Assembly: GCF_014763045.1 (NCBI RefSeq)
Contig: NZ_JACTAG010000003.1
Span: 62,001 to 126,000, forward strand
Direction of reading: 5' to 3'
DNA: 64,000 nt
Origin: Sulfitobacter aestuariivivens
GTDB taxonomy: Bacteria; Pseudomonadota; Alphaproteobacteria; Rhodobacterales; Rhodobacteraceae
The notes beneath the pieces were generated by a model. That model was not told where the DNA came from, made no database searches, and was given only the letters and a program-made list of their open reading frames with translations. Made by a program: the position numbers and the translations under genes. Below, in pieces: positions 8,036 through 16,556 of this stretch. Every line of letters begins with the position of its first letter. The first letter of the stretch is position 1.

Positions 8036-9496
8036 ATGAGCAAAGTGATCAAAGGCGGGCAGGTGTGCACCGCAGACCGGACATGGAAGGCTGATGTGCT
8101 GATCGAGGGGGAAATCATCAAGCAGATTGGTGAGGATCTTTCGGGCGACGAGTATATCGATGCTGAAGGCGCCTACGTGATCCCCGGCGGGATCGACCCG
8201 CATACGCATCTGGAGATGCCCTTTATGGGCACCACTGCCGCCGAAACTTTCGAAAGCGGTACATGGGCGGCCGCGGCTGGCGGTACCACCATGGTGGTGG
8301 ATTTTTGTCTGCCGGGTGCCGACGGATCCATCAAGAACGCGATCAACGAATGGCACCGCAAGTCTGCGCCTCAGATCTGCTCCGACGTCGGCTATCACAT
8401 GGCGATCACCGGTTGGGACGAGACAGTTTTCAACGAGATGAAGGATGCCGTTGAGATGGGCGTCAATTCCTTCAAGCATTTCATGGCCTACAAGGGGGCC
8501 TTGATGATCGAGGATGACGAAATGTTCGCCTCTTTCAAGCGCTGTGCTGAACTGGGTGCACTGCCGATGGTGCATGCCGAGAATGGCGATCTGGTCGCCG
8601 AGTTGCAGGAGAAATACTTCAATCAGGGCATCACAGGGCCAGAGGGCCATGCCTATTCGCGGCCCCCCGAGTTGGAAGGAGAGGCCGCCAACCGCGCGAT
8701 CACGATCGCCGACACGGCCGGTGTGCCACTCTACATCGTGCACGTGTCCTGCGAGCAGACGCATGAAGCCATTCGGCGCGCGCGGCAAAAGGGCATGCGC
8801 GTGTACGGAGAGCCACTCATTCAATTCCTGACACTGGATGAGTCCGAATATTTCAACAAGGATTGGGATCATGCCGCACGTCGCGTGATGTCCCCGCCTT
8901 TCAGGTCCAAGGACCATCAGGATTCGCTTTGGGCAGGCTTGCAGGCGGGTTCGCTGCAAGTCGTCGCGACCGATCACGCGGCGTTCAACACCGAGCAAAA
9001 GCGCGCAGGTCGGGATGATTTTCGGATCATTCCAAACGGGTCCAACGGGTTGGAGGAACGGCTGGCCGTGCTCTGGACCGAAGGGGTGGAGACCGGGCGG
9101 CTGACGCCCAATGAATTTGTCGCGGCGACATCGACCAATGTTGCCAAGATCCTAAACATCTACCCGCGCAAGGGGGCGATCGTGGAAGGCGCGGACGCGG
9201 ATATTGTCGTTTGGGACCCCAAGATCACCAAGACGATTTCGCCTGCGAACCATCATTCGGTGCTGGATTACAACGTCTTTGAAGGGTTCGAGGTCAAGGC
9301 GCAATCGCGCTATACGCTCAACCGGGGCGAAGTGATCTGGGCTTGGGGGCAGAATTCGCAGCCCAACCCAGGGCGCGGCAAGTTCATTCCACGGCCTGCG
9401 TTCCCTTCTGCGAACGTGGCGCTCAGCAAGTGGAAACAACTGACGAGCCCCAAAATGATCAAACGTGATCCGCTAAATATTCCGGCAGGGATTTGA
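8036..9496 (+). CDS. hydA: Dihydropyrimidinase
   Basis: This 486-residue cyclic amidohydrolase opens dihydrouracil to N-carbamoyl-beta-alanine. Binuclear metal-site motifs are visible: DPHTHLEMPF, the lysine expected to be carbamylated in HFMAYKGA, MVHAENGD, IVHVSCEQTHEA and ATDHAAF. Length matches bacterial dihydropyrimidinases and D-hydantoinases. The ATG at 8036 matches the family N-terminus (KVIKGGQVCTAD) and has GGGAG upstream. It joins the PreTA reduction step to the amidohydrolase step. Its stop codon overlaps the start of the RidA gene by one base. Confidence 0.93.
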   Translation: MSKVIKGGQVCTADRTWKADVLIEGEIIKQIGEDLSGDEYIDAEGAYVIPGGIDPHTHLEMPFMGTTAAETFESGTWAAAAGGTTMVVDFCLPGADGSIKNAINEWHRKSAPQICSDVGYHMAITGWDETVFNEMKDAVEMGVNSFKHFMAYKGALMIEDDEMFASFKRCAELGALPMVHAENGDLVAELQEKYFNQGITGPEGHAYSRPPELEGEAANRAITIADTAGVPLYIVHVSCEQTHEAIRRARQKGMRVYGEPLIQFLTLDESEYFNKDWDHAARRVMSPPFRSKDHQDSLWAGLQAGSLQVVATDHAAFNTEQKRAGRDDFRIIPNGSNGLEERLAVLWTEGVETGRLTPNEFVAATSTNVAKILNIYPRKGAIVEGADADIVVWDPKITKTISPANHHSVLDYNVFEGFEVKAQSRYTLNRGEVIWAWGQNSQPNPGRGKFIPRPAFPSANVALSKWKQLTSPKMIKRDPLNIPAGI

Positions 9497-9852
9497 TGTC
9501 AGAGCAATGGGGCAAAATACCCGGCGGTGCCCGGGGGCGTTGCAGTGCTGTGACGGCAGGTGGATTGGTCTACGCGGTTTCAACCGACCCGGAGAATGCT
9601 GACGGTATTGCCGCGCAAACGACAGGCGCGTTGCGAGAACTTGAAAGCCTATTGGACGAGGCGGGTAGCGGCAAAGACAGGATCTTGCAGGCGACGGTGT
9701 ATCTTGCCGATATTGCCGATAAATCTGCAATGGATGCCATCTGGAATCTATGGATTGGCGCGGCGAAAAATTGGCCTCAGCGGGCCTGCGTCGGTGTTGC
9801 TCTGGACACCGGATGCCTGTTTGAGATTGTGGTGACGGCGGCTGTGAAATGA
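9496..9852 (+). CDS. RidA/YjgF family protein
   Basis: This 118-residue protein belongs to the RidA (YjgF/YER057c/UK114) family of small trimeric enamine/imine deaminases. The recognisable core is the beta-strand/helix pattern leading to ILQATVYLADIADKSAMDAIW, then RACVGVALDTGCLFEIVVTA. The usual arginine of the active site is replaced in the RACVGV segment position only by context, so catalytic competence is unsure. It overlaps dihydropyrimidinase by one base and the ABC ATPase by four. E. coli's rut pyrimidine operon also holds a RidA-family member (RutC), supporting a role in clearing a reactive pathway intermediate. Confidence 0.82.
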   Translation: MSEQWGKIPGGARGRCSAVTAGGLVYAVSTDPENADGIAAQTTGALRELESLLDEAGSGKDRILQATVYLADIADKSAMDAIWNLWIGAAKNWPQRACVGVALDTGCLFEIVVTAAVK

Positions 9853-10622
9853 CGATTATTCAAGCGCAGAACCTCGATCTGACGTTCCAGACAAACGATG
9901 GGCCGATCCATGCACTGAAGGACGTTTCGCTCGATATCGAGAAAGGGGACTTTATTTCCTTTATCGGGCCATCAGGCTGCGGCAAGACGACCTTTTTGAG
10001 GGTGATGGCGGATCTTGAGCAGCCGACAGGCGGGTCCGTGACGGTCAATGGTGTTGCGCCGGAGGATGCGCGCAAGGCGCGGGCGTATGGCTACGTGTTC
10101 CAGGCTGCGGGCCTTTACCCGTGGCGCACGATTGGAGGCAATATCCGGCTGCCATTGGAGATCATGGGGATATCCAAAGCAGAGCAAACCGAGCGAGTGG
10201 CACGTGTGCTGGAATTGGTGGAACTGGCGGGGTTTGAAAAGAAGTTCCCCTGGCAGCTTTCAGGGGGCATGCAACAACGGGCGTCGATCGCTCGGGCGCT
10301 GAGCTTCGACGCGGATATTCTGCTGATGGACGAACCCTTTGGCGCGTTGGATGAGATTGTTCGCGATCATCTGAACGAGCAATTGCTCAAGCTGTGGGAT
10401 CAGACCGGAAAGACGATAGCTTTTGTGACGCATTCGATCCCGGAGGCTGTTTATCTCAGCACCAAAATCGTGGTGATGTCGCCGCGTCCCGGACGGATTA
10501 CCGATGTGATCGACAGCCCGCTGCCAAAAGATCGCCCCTTGGATATTCGCGACACGCCCGAATTTCTGGAAGTGGCGCATCGGGTGCGCGATGGGCTGCG
10601 TGCGGGGCATTTGGATGAATAG
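9849..10622 (+). CDS. ABC transporter ATP-binding protein (NitT/TauT family)
   Basis: This 257-residue importer ATPase has all motifs: Walker A GPSGCGKTT near residue 38, Q-loop VFQAAGLYPW, signature LSGGMQQR, Walker B ILLMDEPFGALDE and the H-loop VTHSIPEA. It belongs to the nitrate/sulfonate/taurine/thiamine-precursor branch. The ATGA overlap with the RidA gene shows translational coupling. Two permeases and a binding protein follow after a 237-bp gap that contains a long inverted repeat. In this operon the likely cargo is a pyrimidine, dihydropyrimidine or hydantoin-like compound; that is inferred from context. Confidence 0.92.
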   Translation: MTIIQAQNLDLTFQTNDGPIHALKDVSLDIEKGDFISFIGPSGCGKTTFLRVMADLEQPTGGSVTVNGVAPEDARKARAYGYVFQAAGLYPWRTIGGNIRLPLEIMGISKAEQTERVARVLELVELAGFEKKFPWQLSGGMQQRASIARALSFDADILLMDEPFGALDEIVRDHLNEQLLKLWDQTGKTIAFVTHSIPEAVYLSTKIVVMSPRPGRITDVIDSPLPKDRPLDIRDTPEFLEVAHRVRDGLRAGHLDE

Positions 10623-10769
10623 GGGCGCTAAAGCGGCCCGGTTGGGCAAGACAGGTCTCACCCGCCCGGGTCCGCTCCGCCGTTTGTGTGGGGAGGCGAG
10701 GTCCCCTTTCAACGTTCACGGCCATCGGCATGCCTGCCTGTACCGCTCTGCCATTAAATCCAGGATTCC

Positions 10770-10846
10770 TTTCAATGTTCTTAAAATATGCAAAGGACAG
10801 AGCCTGCCGCACGCCATCGCGTTTGCATATTTGGGGAACATTGAAA
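10770..10846. repeat. Long inverted repeat before the permease genes
   Basis: Arms of 25 bp (10770-10794 and 10822-10846) are complementary at 22 positions; only three central bases differ. A 27-base loop separates them. The right arm ends 13 bases before the first permease ATG, and the surrounding gap of 237 bp is unusual in an otherwise tightly packed operon. In mRNA it would form a strong stem just upstream of the ribosome-binding site (GGGG at about 10849). It may be an attenuator or processing site, or a small inserted element. Confidence 0.75.
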
Positions 10847-10859
10847 CTGGGGTTGTACA

Positions 10860-11723
10860 ATGAGAGCCGCTGTGTTGCCGATTCTGACCGTGGTCGGGAT
10901 CATATTTGTGCTGTGGTATGCGGCCGCTGTATGGCTCAATGCGCCTTGGGCCTATGATAAGGCCACGCGGTCAGGGGCGGATATGCATTTTACCGCCTTG
11001 GTTGAGGATACCTGGTCTCAGGAGAAACCCAAGTTGCCAGCGCCGCATCAGGTTGGGGCAGAGCTTTGGAAAACGACCGTCGAGAAAAAGATTACCTCCA
11101 AACGGTCACTGATTTATCATTCATGGATCACGCTGAGCGCCACTTTGCTTGGGTTTTTGCTGGGCACTGGCCTCGGCGTCTTGCTGGCGATCGGGATCGT
11201 GTTCAACCGAACCATGGACATGTCGGTAATGCCCTGGGTCATTGCCAGTCAGACCATTCCCATTCTGGCGATTGCGCCGATGATCATCGTGGTGCTGAAT
11301 GCCGTAGGAATTTCAGGTCTGCTGCCGAAAGCGATGATTTCGATGTACCTGTCATTCTTCCCCGTGGTTGTGGGCATGGTTAAAGGCTTACGCAGCCCTG
11401 ATCAGATGCAGTTGGATCAGATGCGGACCTGGCACGCCAGCGCAAGCCAGACGTTCTGGAAGTTGCGGTTGCCCGCTTCTATGCCCTATTTCTTTACCTC
11501 GCTGAAAATCGGGATGGCGGCGTCCCTGGTCGGCGCGATCGTCGGTGAATTGCCGACAGGGGCTGTGGCCGGTCTTGGGGCGCGGTTACTTGCCGGCAGT
11601 TATTACGGGCAGACCATTCAGATCTGGTCGGCACTGATCATGGCCGCGGCCCTCGCTGCGGCAATGGTGGGGCTCATTGGCGCAGTGCAACGGGTGACGC
11701 TTAAGCGGATGGGAATGGCATGA
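10860..11723 (+). CDS. ABC transporter permease
   Basis: This 287-residue inner-membrane permease belongs to the BPD_transp_1 family and pairs with the NitT/TauT-type ATPase upstream. It has an N-terminal membrane segment (residues about 3-24), a periplasmic stretch, then about five further membrane helices. The cytoplasmic EAA-type loop is recognisable around TWHASASQTFWKLRLPASMP. The ATG is 13 bases after a long inverted repeat. The last codons overlap the next permease gene by four bases (ATGA), so the two are translated as a coupled pair. Confidence 0.9.
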   Translation: MRAAVLPILTVVGIIFVLWYAAAVWLNAPWAYDKATRSGADMHFTALVEDTWSQEKPKLPAPHQVGAELWKTTVEKKITSKRSLIYHSWITLSATLLGFLLGTGLGVLLAIGIVFNRTMDMSVMPWVIASQTIPILAIAPMIIVVLNAVGISGLLPKAMISMYLSFFPVVVGMVKGLRSPDQMQLDQMRTWHASASQTFWKLRLPASMPYFFTSLKIGMAASLVGAIVGELPTGAVAGLGARLLAGSYYGQTIQIWSALIMAAALAAAMVGLIGAVQRVTLKRMGMA

Positions 11724-12562
11724 TCGGGTGGATTGGCTTTGCGATTCTTGCCTGGTTCGCCGGAATGCTGGTAAATTCCTGGCTGGCGCGAGACCCCGGT
11801 GTGCAATGGCGCCGCCTGGCAGCGCCCATCGTTTTTGGCGCGACCATGATCGCCGCTTGGGAAGGTATTGTCCGTGGATTTGACATCAGCGAGGTCCTGT
11901 TGCCTGCGCCTTCCGTCATTGCGGCGACCTTTGCCGCCTCGCTCGATATTCTTTGGGTCGATTTTGTCCAGACGGTCATCAAGGGCGCACTGTCAGGGTA
12001 TCTCATCGGATGCGGCGCCGCATTTTTGATTGCCGTTGCCATTGACCGCTACCCTTTCTTGCAGCGCGGCCTGCTGCCGGTGGGGAATTTCGTCGCGGCC
12101 TTGCCCATTATCGGTATGGCCCCCATCCTCGTGATGTGGTTCGGGTTTGATTGGCAATCAAAGGCGGCGGTGGTCGTGGTCATGGTGTTTTTTCCTATGC
12201 TGGTGAACACGGTACAGGGTCTGCAGGACACCGGTGCCATGCAGCGCGACCTGATGCGGACCTACGCGGCGAGCTATTGGCAAACACTTTTCAAACTGCG
12301 TCTGCCCGCAGCAATGCCGTTCATCTTCAACGGTCTCAAGATCGGGACGACACTGGCCCTGATCGGCGCAATCGTTGCTGAATTTTTCGGCTCTCCGGTC
12401 AAAGGCATGGGCTTTCGCATCTCCACATCTGTGGGGCAGCTTGCACTTGATCTTGTCTGGGCCGAGATTGTCGTGGCAGCGATTGCAGGCTCAACCTTTT
12501 ACGGGGTCATGGCGTTGATCGAGAAATCGGTCACTTTCTGGCACCCAAGCCAACGAACCTGA
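11720..12562 (+). CDS. ABC transporter permease
   Basis: This 280-residue permease is the second membrane subunit of the importer, so the transporter is likely a heterodimer in the membrane. It has about six hydrophobic segments and the EAA-type loop YAASYWQTLFKLRLPAAMPF for docking to the ATPase. It starts within the stop region of the previous gene and is followed after 38 bp by the substrate-binding protein gene. The family includes pyrimidine-precursor and riboflavin-type importers that also use two permeases. Confidence 0.9.
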   Translation: MIGWIGFAILAWFAGMLVNSWLARDPGVQWRRLAAPIVFGATMIAAWEGIVRGFDISEVLLPAPSVIAATFAASLDILWVDFVQTVIKGALSGYLIGCGAAFLIAVAIDRYPFLQRGLLPVGNFVAALPIIGMAPILVMWFGFDWQSKAAVVVVMVFFPMLVNTVQGLQDTGAMQRDLMRTYAASYWQTLFKLRLPAAMPFIFNGLKIGTTLALIGAIVAEFFGSPVKGMGFRISTSVGQLALDLVWAEIVVAAIAGSTFYGVMALIEKSVTFWHPSQRT

Positions 12563-12600
12563 TATACTGAAAACCACTAACCAATAGGGAGTAAACAAAA

Positions 12601-13590
12601 ATGAAAACATTCACCAAGATCGCGGCAGGCGCCGCGCTGGGGCTTTGGGGGACGCTCGCGCATGCTGCGGATGATGTCACGCTGCAGCTCAAGTGGGTCA
12701 CGCAAGCACAGTTTGCAGGCTATTATGTTGCGCTCGACAAGGGGTTCTACGAGGAAGAAGGCCTGAACGTCACCATCAAGCCCGGCGGGCCGGACATTGC
12801 GCCCACGCAGGTACTTGCAGGCGGTGGCGCAGACGTTACGGTTGAGTGGATGCCGGCGGCGCTGGCGGCACGCGAAAAGGGCCTCAATATGGTCAATATC
12901 GCGCAGCCGTTCAAATCATCCGGCATGATGCTGACCTGCCGCAAGGATGCGGGCATTGCCAGCACAGATGACTTCAAGGGCAAGACACTGGGCGTTTGGT
13001 TCTTTGGCAACGAATTCCCCTTCCTGAGCTGGATGTCGCAACTGGGCATTCCGACAGATGGCAGTGATGGCGGTGTCGAGGTGCTCAAACAGGGTTTCAA
13101 CGTTGATCCGCTTTTGCAGAACCAGGCGGCGTGTGTGTCGACCATGACCTACAATGAATATTGGCAGGTCATTGATGCGGGTCTGACGCCGGATGATCTG
13201 GTGACGTTCAAATACGAAGATGAAGGCGTCGCCACGCTGGAAGACGGGCTTTACGCACTTGAAGAGAACCTTGCCGACCCGGCTTTCGAGGACAAAATGG
13301 TCCGCTTTGTGCGCGCCTCCATGAAAGGGTGGAAGTACGCCGAAGAGAACCCGGATGAGGCCGCTGAGATTGTGCTCGACAATGACGCATCCGGTGCGCA
13401 GACCGAGAAGCACCAGAAGCGGATGATGGGAGAGATTGCCAAGCTGACGGCAGGGTCCAACGGTGCCCTGATCGAAGCGGACTACCAGCGCACGGTTGAC
13501 TCGCTGCTGGCAGGGGGGTCCGATCCGGTCATCACCAAGGCACCCGAGGGGGCCTGGACCCATGCGATCACGGACAAGGCGCTGAACTAA
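12601..13590 (+). CDS. ABC transporter substrate-binding protein (NMT1/THI5-like)
   Basis: This 329-residue periplasmic binding protein has a signal peptide cleaved near AHA-ADD (residue 22). The mature part opens with LQLKWVTQAQFAGYY, typical of the NMT1/THI5-like family that includes binding proteins for hydroxymethylpyrimidine and related compounds. There is no lipobox cysteine. AGGGAG precedes the ATG. As the last gene of the pyrimidine operon, just before a terminator, it should set the specificity of the importer. Uracil, thymine or a dihydro derivative are the best guesses. Confidence 0.9.
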   Translation: MKTFTKIAAGAALGLWGTLAHAADDVTLQLKWVTQAQFAGYYVALDKGFYEEEGLNVTIKPGGPDIAPTQVLAGGGADVTVEWMPAALAAREKGLNMVNIAQPFKSSGMMLTCRKDAGIASTDDFKGKTLGVWFFGNEFPFLSWMSQLGIPTDGSDGGVEVLKQGFNVDPLLQNQAACVSTMTYNEYWQVIDAGLTPDDLVTFKYEDEGVATLEDGLYALEENLADPAFEDKMVRFVRASMKGWKYAEENPDEAAEIVLDNDASGAQTEKHQKRMMGEIAKLTAGSNGALIEADYQRTVDSLLAGGSDPVITKAPEGAWTHAITDKALN

Positions 13591-13612
13591 AAAGTCAGGC
13601 GTCTGAAAAAGG

Positions 13613-13643
13613 AAGGGCCGATGTCACGTGACGTCGGCCCTTT
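13613..13643 (+). terminator. Rho-independent terminator of the pyrimidine/ABC operon
   Basis: A near-perfect inverted repeat with about 13-bp arms (AAGGGCCGATGTC and its complement) lies 22 bp after the binding-protein stop codon and ends in a short T run. It closes the pyrimidine operon. Confidence 0.75.
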
Positions 13644-13719
13644 GTCATTCCGGGCACGCGCAGACTGTTACGAGTGTGTCTGATGCGCTACCCTTTGGGA
13701 AAGCCTGTATGGAAGACCC

Positions 13720-15093
13720 ATGACCCGCCGCATCGCTGCCATCCTTTCCCTCGACGTCGCAGGTTTTGGCCAGATGATGGAAACCGATGGCGATCAGACC
13801 ATGCGGCAGTTGAACGAGGTGTTGCGCAAGGTCGTCAGGCCGGTTGTGAAGCAACAGGGGGGCAGTATCGTCAAACTGATGGGCGATGGACTGCTGGCCG
13901 AGTTTCCCGCTGTGGGCGATGCGATCCGCGCAACGCGGTCCATTCAGGTTCAGATGCGAGACTATGCCGTCCGGATGCGCGCAGGTGTGCATGTCGGGGA
14001 TATCACCGTTTCCGGAAACGACGTCTTTGGCGACGCCGTCAACATCGCGGCACGCCTGCAATCTGCTGCACAGCCCGGCAATGGATTGATCAGCCGGCTT
14101 GCTGTTGATCTTGCTGGGGGCAGCCTGGGGGCGGATGTCACCCTCAAGCGTGAAGGCGCGCTTAGGCTGAAAGGCATTGCGGACGCGGTTGACGCCTTCT
14201 CCCTTGATCTAAGCGGAGGGCGCGCCGCGAAAAAACTGGCCGCATACCAAAGGGCGCAGGACATCCGGTTTGCTGCATCGCACGATGGCGTCAAGCTGGC
14301 GTGGACAGCGGTGGGGGATGGGCCCCCCTTGGTCAAGGCCCCGAACTGGATCTCTCATCTTGAACTTGACTGGCAGTCTCTCAACGGCGGTTGGCTGGCC
14401 GAACTTGCCGATAGGTACCGTGTTGTGCGCTTTGATCAACGGGGCAACGGCCTGTCTGATCGGGACGTGCCCGCGCTTTCGCTTGATCATTTCGTGAGCG
14501 ATCTCAAAGCGATATATGACGCCGCCGGTATCGAGCGCGCGCCGCTTTTTTGCAAATCGCAAGGGGCGGCAATCGGGGCCGCTTTTGCGGCGCGGTATCC
14601 CGAACGGGTAAGCGGGATCATCGCCATGGGGGCCTTCAGGGAAGGACCTCTGGTCCGTGCTGAGCCGCGCCATGTAGAACTGACCGCTGCGCTGGATGCG
14701 ATGGCGCGGGTCGGTTGGGATGATGATTACCCCTCAGTGAGGGATCATTTTGCGAGTGTGCTGGCCCCGGATGTATCCCCCGATGACCAGAGGCGTTTCG
14801 CGACGATCATGCAGGAGAGCATCACAGCAGAGGCCTTTGCGCAGTTCCGCGAAAGCGTCGGCCACCTAAGTGTCCGGGATATCTTGCCCAAGGTACGCTG
14901 CCCCGTGCTGGTACTGCATGCGCGTGGCGACAGGATGCATCCGGTTGAGCAGGGGCGGAGTTTTGCCGCCGGGATTTCAGACAGCCGATTTGTTGCACTG
15001 CCTTCGCGCAATCACGTCATGCCAGCTTTCGATCCAGCGTGGCCTCAGGCGCTGACACTTATCGAAGAGTTTCTGGCGAAAGTGAACCGCTGA
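13720..15093 (+). CDS. Class III adenylate/guanylate cyclase fused to an alpha/beta hydrolase
   Basis: This 457-residue two-domain protein has an N-terminal class III cyclase domain (about residues 1-165) with the metal aspartates Asp12 (SLDVAGF) and Asp56 (LMGDGLLAEF) and the transition-state residues Asn108 and Arg112 (GDAVNIAARL). Residues about 185-457 form an alpha/beta hydrolase: the nucleophile elbow reads CKSQG with Ser280, the acid lies in HARGDRMHP and the histidine in SRNHVMPA. There is no membrane segment or signal peptide. Such fusions are known in alphaproteobacteria but their ligand is unclear. The hydrolase fold may sense a small molecule or act on one. It is a single gene between two terminators. 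Confidence 0.88.
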   Translation: MTRRIAAILSLDVAGFGQMMETDGDQTMRQLNEVLRKVVRPVVKQQGGSIVKLMGDGLLAEFPAVGDAIRATRSIQVQMRDYAVRMRAGVHVGDITVSGNDVFGDAVNIAARLQSAAQPGNGLISRLAVDLAGGSLGADVTLKREGALRLKGIADAVDAFSLDLSGGRAAKKLAAYQRAQDIRFAASHDGVKLAWTAVGDGPPLVKAPNWISHLELDWQSLNGGWLAELADRYRVVRFDQRGNGLSDRDVPALSLDHFVSDLKAIYDAAGIERAPLFCKSQGAAIGAAFAARYPERVSGIIAMGAFREGPLVRAEPRHVELTAALDAMARVGWDDDYPSVRDHFASVLAPDVSPDDQRRFATIMQESITAEAFAQFRESVGHLSVRDILPKVRCPVLVLHARGDRMHPVEQGRSFAAGISDSRFVALPSRNHVMPAFDPAWPQALTLIEEFLAKVNR

Positions 15094-15125
15094 TCTCATT
15101 TCAGCAGGTAGGATCTGGCCAAAGA

Positions 15126-15153
15126 AAAGGCCGGTTCAGTGACCGGCCCTTTT
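15126..15153. terminator. Bidirectional terminator between convergent genes
   Basis: Arms AAAGGCCGGT and ACCGGCC(C)TTT form a stem with A and T runs on either side, so it can end transcription in both directions: for the cyclase-hydrolase gene on the plus strand and for the L,D-transpeptidase gene on the minus strand. Confidence 0.8.
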
Positions 15154-15173
15154 GCATCCATTTGGTACACGCG

Positions 15174-15725
15174 TCAGAGCACAGTTACGACCGTGCCCAG
15201 AGGCACGCGGGCATAAAGATCGATGACATGTTCGTTCATCATCCGGATGCAACCGTTAGACACCGACCGACCGATCGATCCCGGCTGGGTCGTACCATGG
15301 ATCCGGAAATACGTGTCTTTGCCGTTCTGAAAGAGATAGAGCGCGCGTGCGCCAAGCGGGTTTCCGGGGCCACCGGGCTGGGCTTCTGTGTTGCCGATGA
15401 AGCGCTTGTAGTTCTCTGGCTCCCGCTCGATCATCTCGTCTGTGGGGCGCCATGTCGGCCACTCTTTCTTGACGTCGATGGTGGCAGTTCCGGTAAACTC
15501 CAGACCGGCCTTGCCAACGCCAACGCCATAGCGCAGCGCCTTGCCGGGTTCGGTCACGTAGTAAAGATAGTGGCTGCGCGGCAGGATCAGCAACTGGCCG
15601 GGCTGATACTGGCGCTTGATGCCAACCTCTTGGGGGGTCGCATCGAAAACAGCGGTCTGGGCAGAGGCAATCTGCGGCAGAGCCGTGGCTGCAAGGGAAC
15701 TGGCGAGAAATGTACGGCGGCGCAT
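15174..15725 (-). CDS. L,D-transpeptidase (YkuD domain), Tat-exported
   Basis: This 183-residue protein carries a YkuD L,D-transpeptidase domain, which makes 3-3 peptidoglycan crosslinks or attaches proteins to the wall. The catalytic region reads HGTTQPGSIGRSVSNGCIRM, with the conserved cysteine in SNGCIRM. The N-terminus (MRRRTFLASSLAATALP) is a twin-arginine signal with cleavage near ASA-QT. The start at 15725 was chosen because GGAG lies six bases before it; two in-frame ATGs sit just upstream. It stands alone between two terminators. Confidence 0.92.
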   Translation of the reverse strand: MRRRTFLASSLAATALPQIASAQTAVFDATPQEVGIKRQYQPGQLLILPRSHYLYYVTEPGKALRYGVGVGKAGLEFTGTATIDVKKEWPTWRPTDEMIEREPENYKRFIGNTEAQPGGPGNPLGARALYLFQNGKDTYFRIHGTTQPGSIGRSVSNGCIRMMNEHVIDLYARVPLGTVVTVL

Positions 15726-15802
15726 CATATGCTCCATGAACTGTGTGTGGCGGGTGCCCTGTTTTCGCATTTGCGATTCGTCTGGTGCAAGGCGCGTAGA
15801 GC

Positions 15803-15834
15803 AAAAAACCGACCGTTGTTGCACAACGGTCGGT
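15803..15834 (-). terminator. Rho-independent terminator of the second cold-shock gene
   Basis: Arms ACCGACCGTTG and CAACGGTCGGT enclose a five-base loop. On the minus strand the stem is followed by six T residues. It lies downstream of the minus-strand cold-shock gene and upstream of the L,D-transpeptidase gene. Confidence 0.85.
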
Positions 15835-15894
15835 CAATTTTGCGTGTGGTCGGTGGCTTTTTGCCGATCCCGCGGGACAGGCCCGCCAAAGACC

Positions 15895-16101
15895 TTAGGC
15901 GATTGCGATATTCACCGCAGATTCGCGACCGTCACGGCCTGCTTCCACGTCGTATGTCACCTTCTGGTCGTCGGCGAGGCCGGTCAGGCCAGCGCGCTCA
16001 ACTGCAGAGATGTGCACGAACACGTCCTTGCCGCCAGTTTCAGGTGCGATAAAGCCGAAGCCTTTGGTTGTGTTGAACCATTTTACGGTGCCATTAGCCA
16101 T
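15895..16101 (-). CDS. Cold-shock domain protein (CspA family), second copy
   Basis: This is a 68-residue single cold-shock domain closely resembling the protein at 1763-1969. RNP1 (KGFGFIAP) and RNP2 (DVFVHIS) are intact. An AAAGGAG ribosome-binding site precedes the ATG and a clear terminator follows. The two copies differ at about ten residues, mainly near the middle and the C-terminus, so they are paralogues, possibly with different temperature or growth-phase control. Confidence 0.95.
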   Translation of the reverse strand: MANGTVKWFNTTKGFGFIAPETGGKDVFVHISAVERAGLTGLADDQKVTYDVEAGRDGRESAVNIAIA

Positions 16102-16289
16102 CCGTAGTCTCCTTTAAGTAGTGCCATCCGCGTAGGTGCGATGGCCCGGCGTGGTCGGTCTCGTGTCGTCCGTGGCGCCGTGTGAGGGAGACAGTGGGTC
16201 GAAAAAGAATAACGTAAGCAGGGGGGATATGGCACCTTATGACACTACTTACAAGGGTTTGCGGGTGAACCGCAGGGTTTGGACAGACG

Positions 16290-16481
16290 TCAGGCCGACT
16301 GTGGCGCGGCTTGCTGGAGGGTAGGGCGAAGCCGGATTGCAAAGCACAGGGCCGGCAAACCGATGCCCAAAGTCATGTATAGGGTGAACGCGGCGCTCCA
16401 GCTAAGATCAAAGAGGATGGCCCCGAAAAGCGAGGCCATGATGCCAAGGCATCCGGCCAGTACGAACAAAAGTGCAGCCAT
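16290..16481 (-). CDS. Small hypothetical membrane protein, two membrane segments
   Basis: This is a 63-residue protein with two hydrophobic helices (about residues 4-24 and 28-50) and a short polar tail. The ATG at 16481 is chosen because GGGAGGATC lies eight bases upstream; an earlier in-frame start adds a hydrophilic leader and overlaps that site. It has no recognisable family and stands alone between the cold-shock gene and the next hypothetical gene on the same strand. Confidence 0.6.
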   Translation of the reverse strand: MAALLFVLAGCLGIMASLFGAILFDLSWSAAFTLYMTLGIGLPALCFAIRLRPTLQQAAPQSA

Positions 16482-16556
16482 TGTTTGATCCTCCCGCTCT
16501 GGTTGATCCAATGAGCCATCAGATTGGGGCAGGAATGAGGCAGCTTTGCGTCTATT

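Noticed and set aside
10623-10859. Insertion sequence or MITE around the long inverted repeat
   Set aside because: I saw no target-site duplication or transposase, and no second copy in the window, so only the repeat itself is reported.
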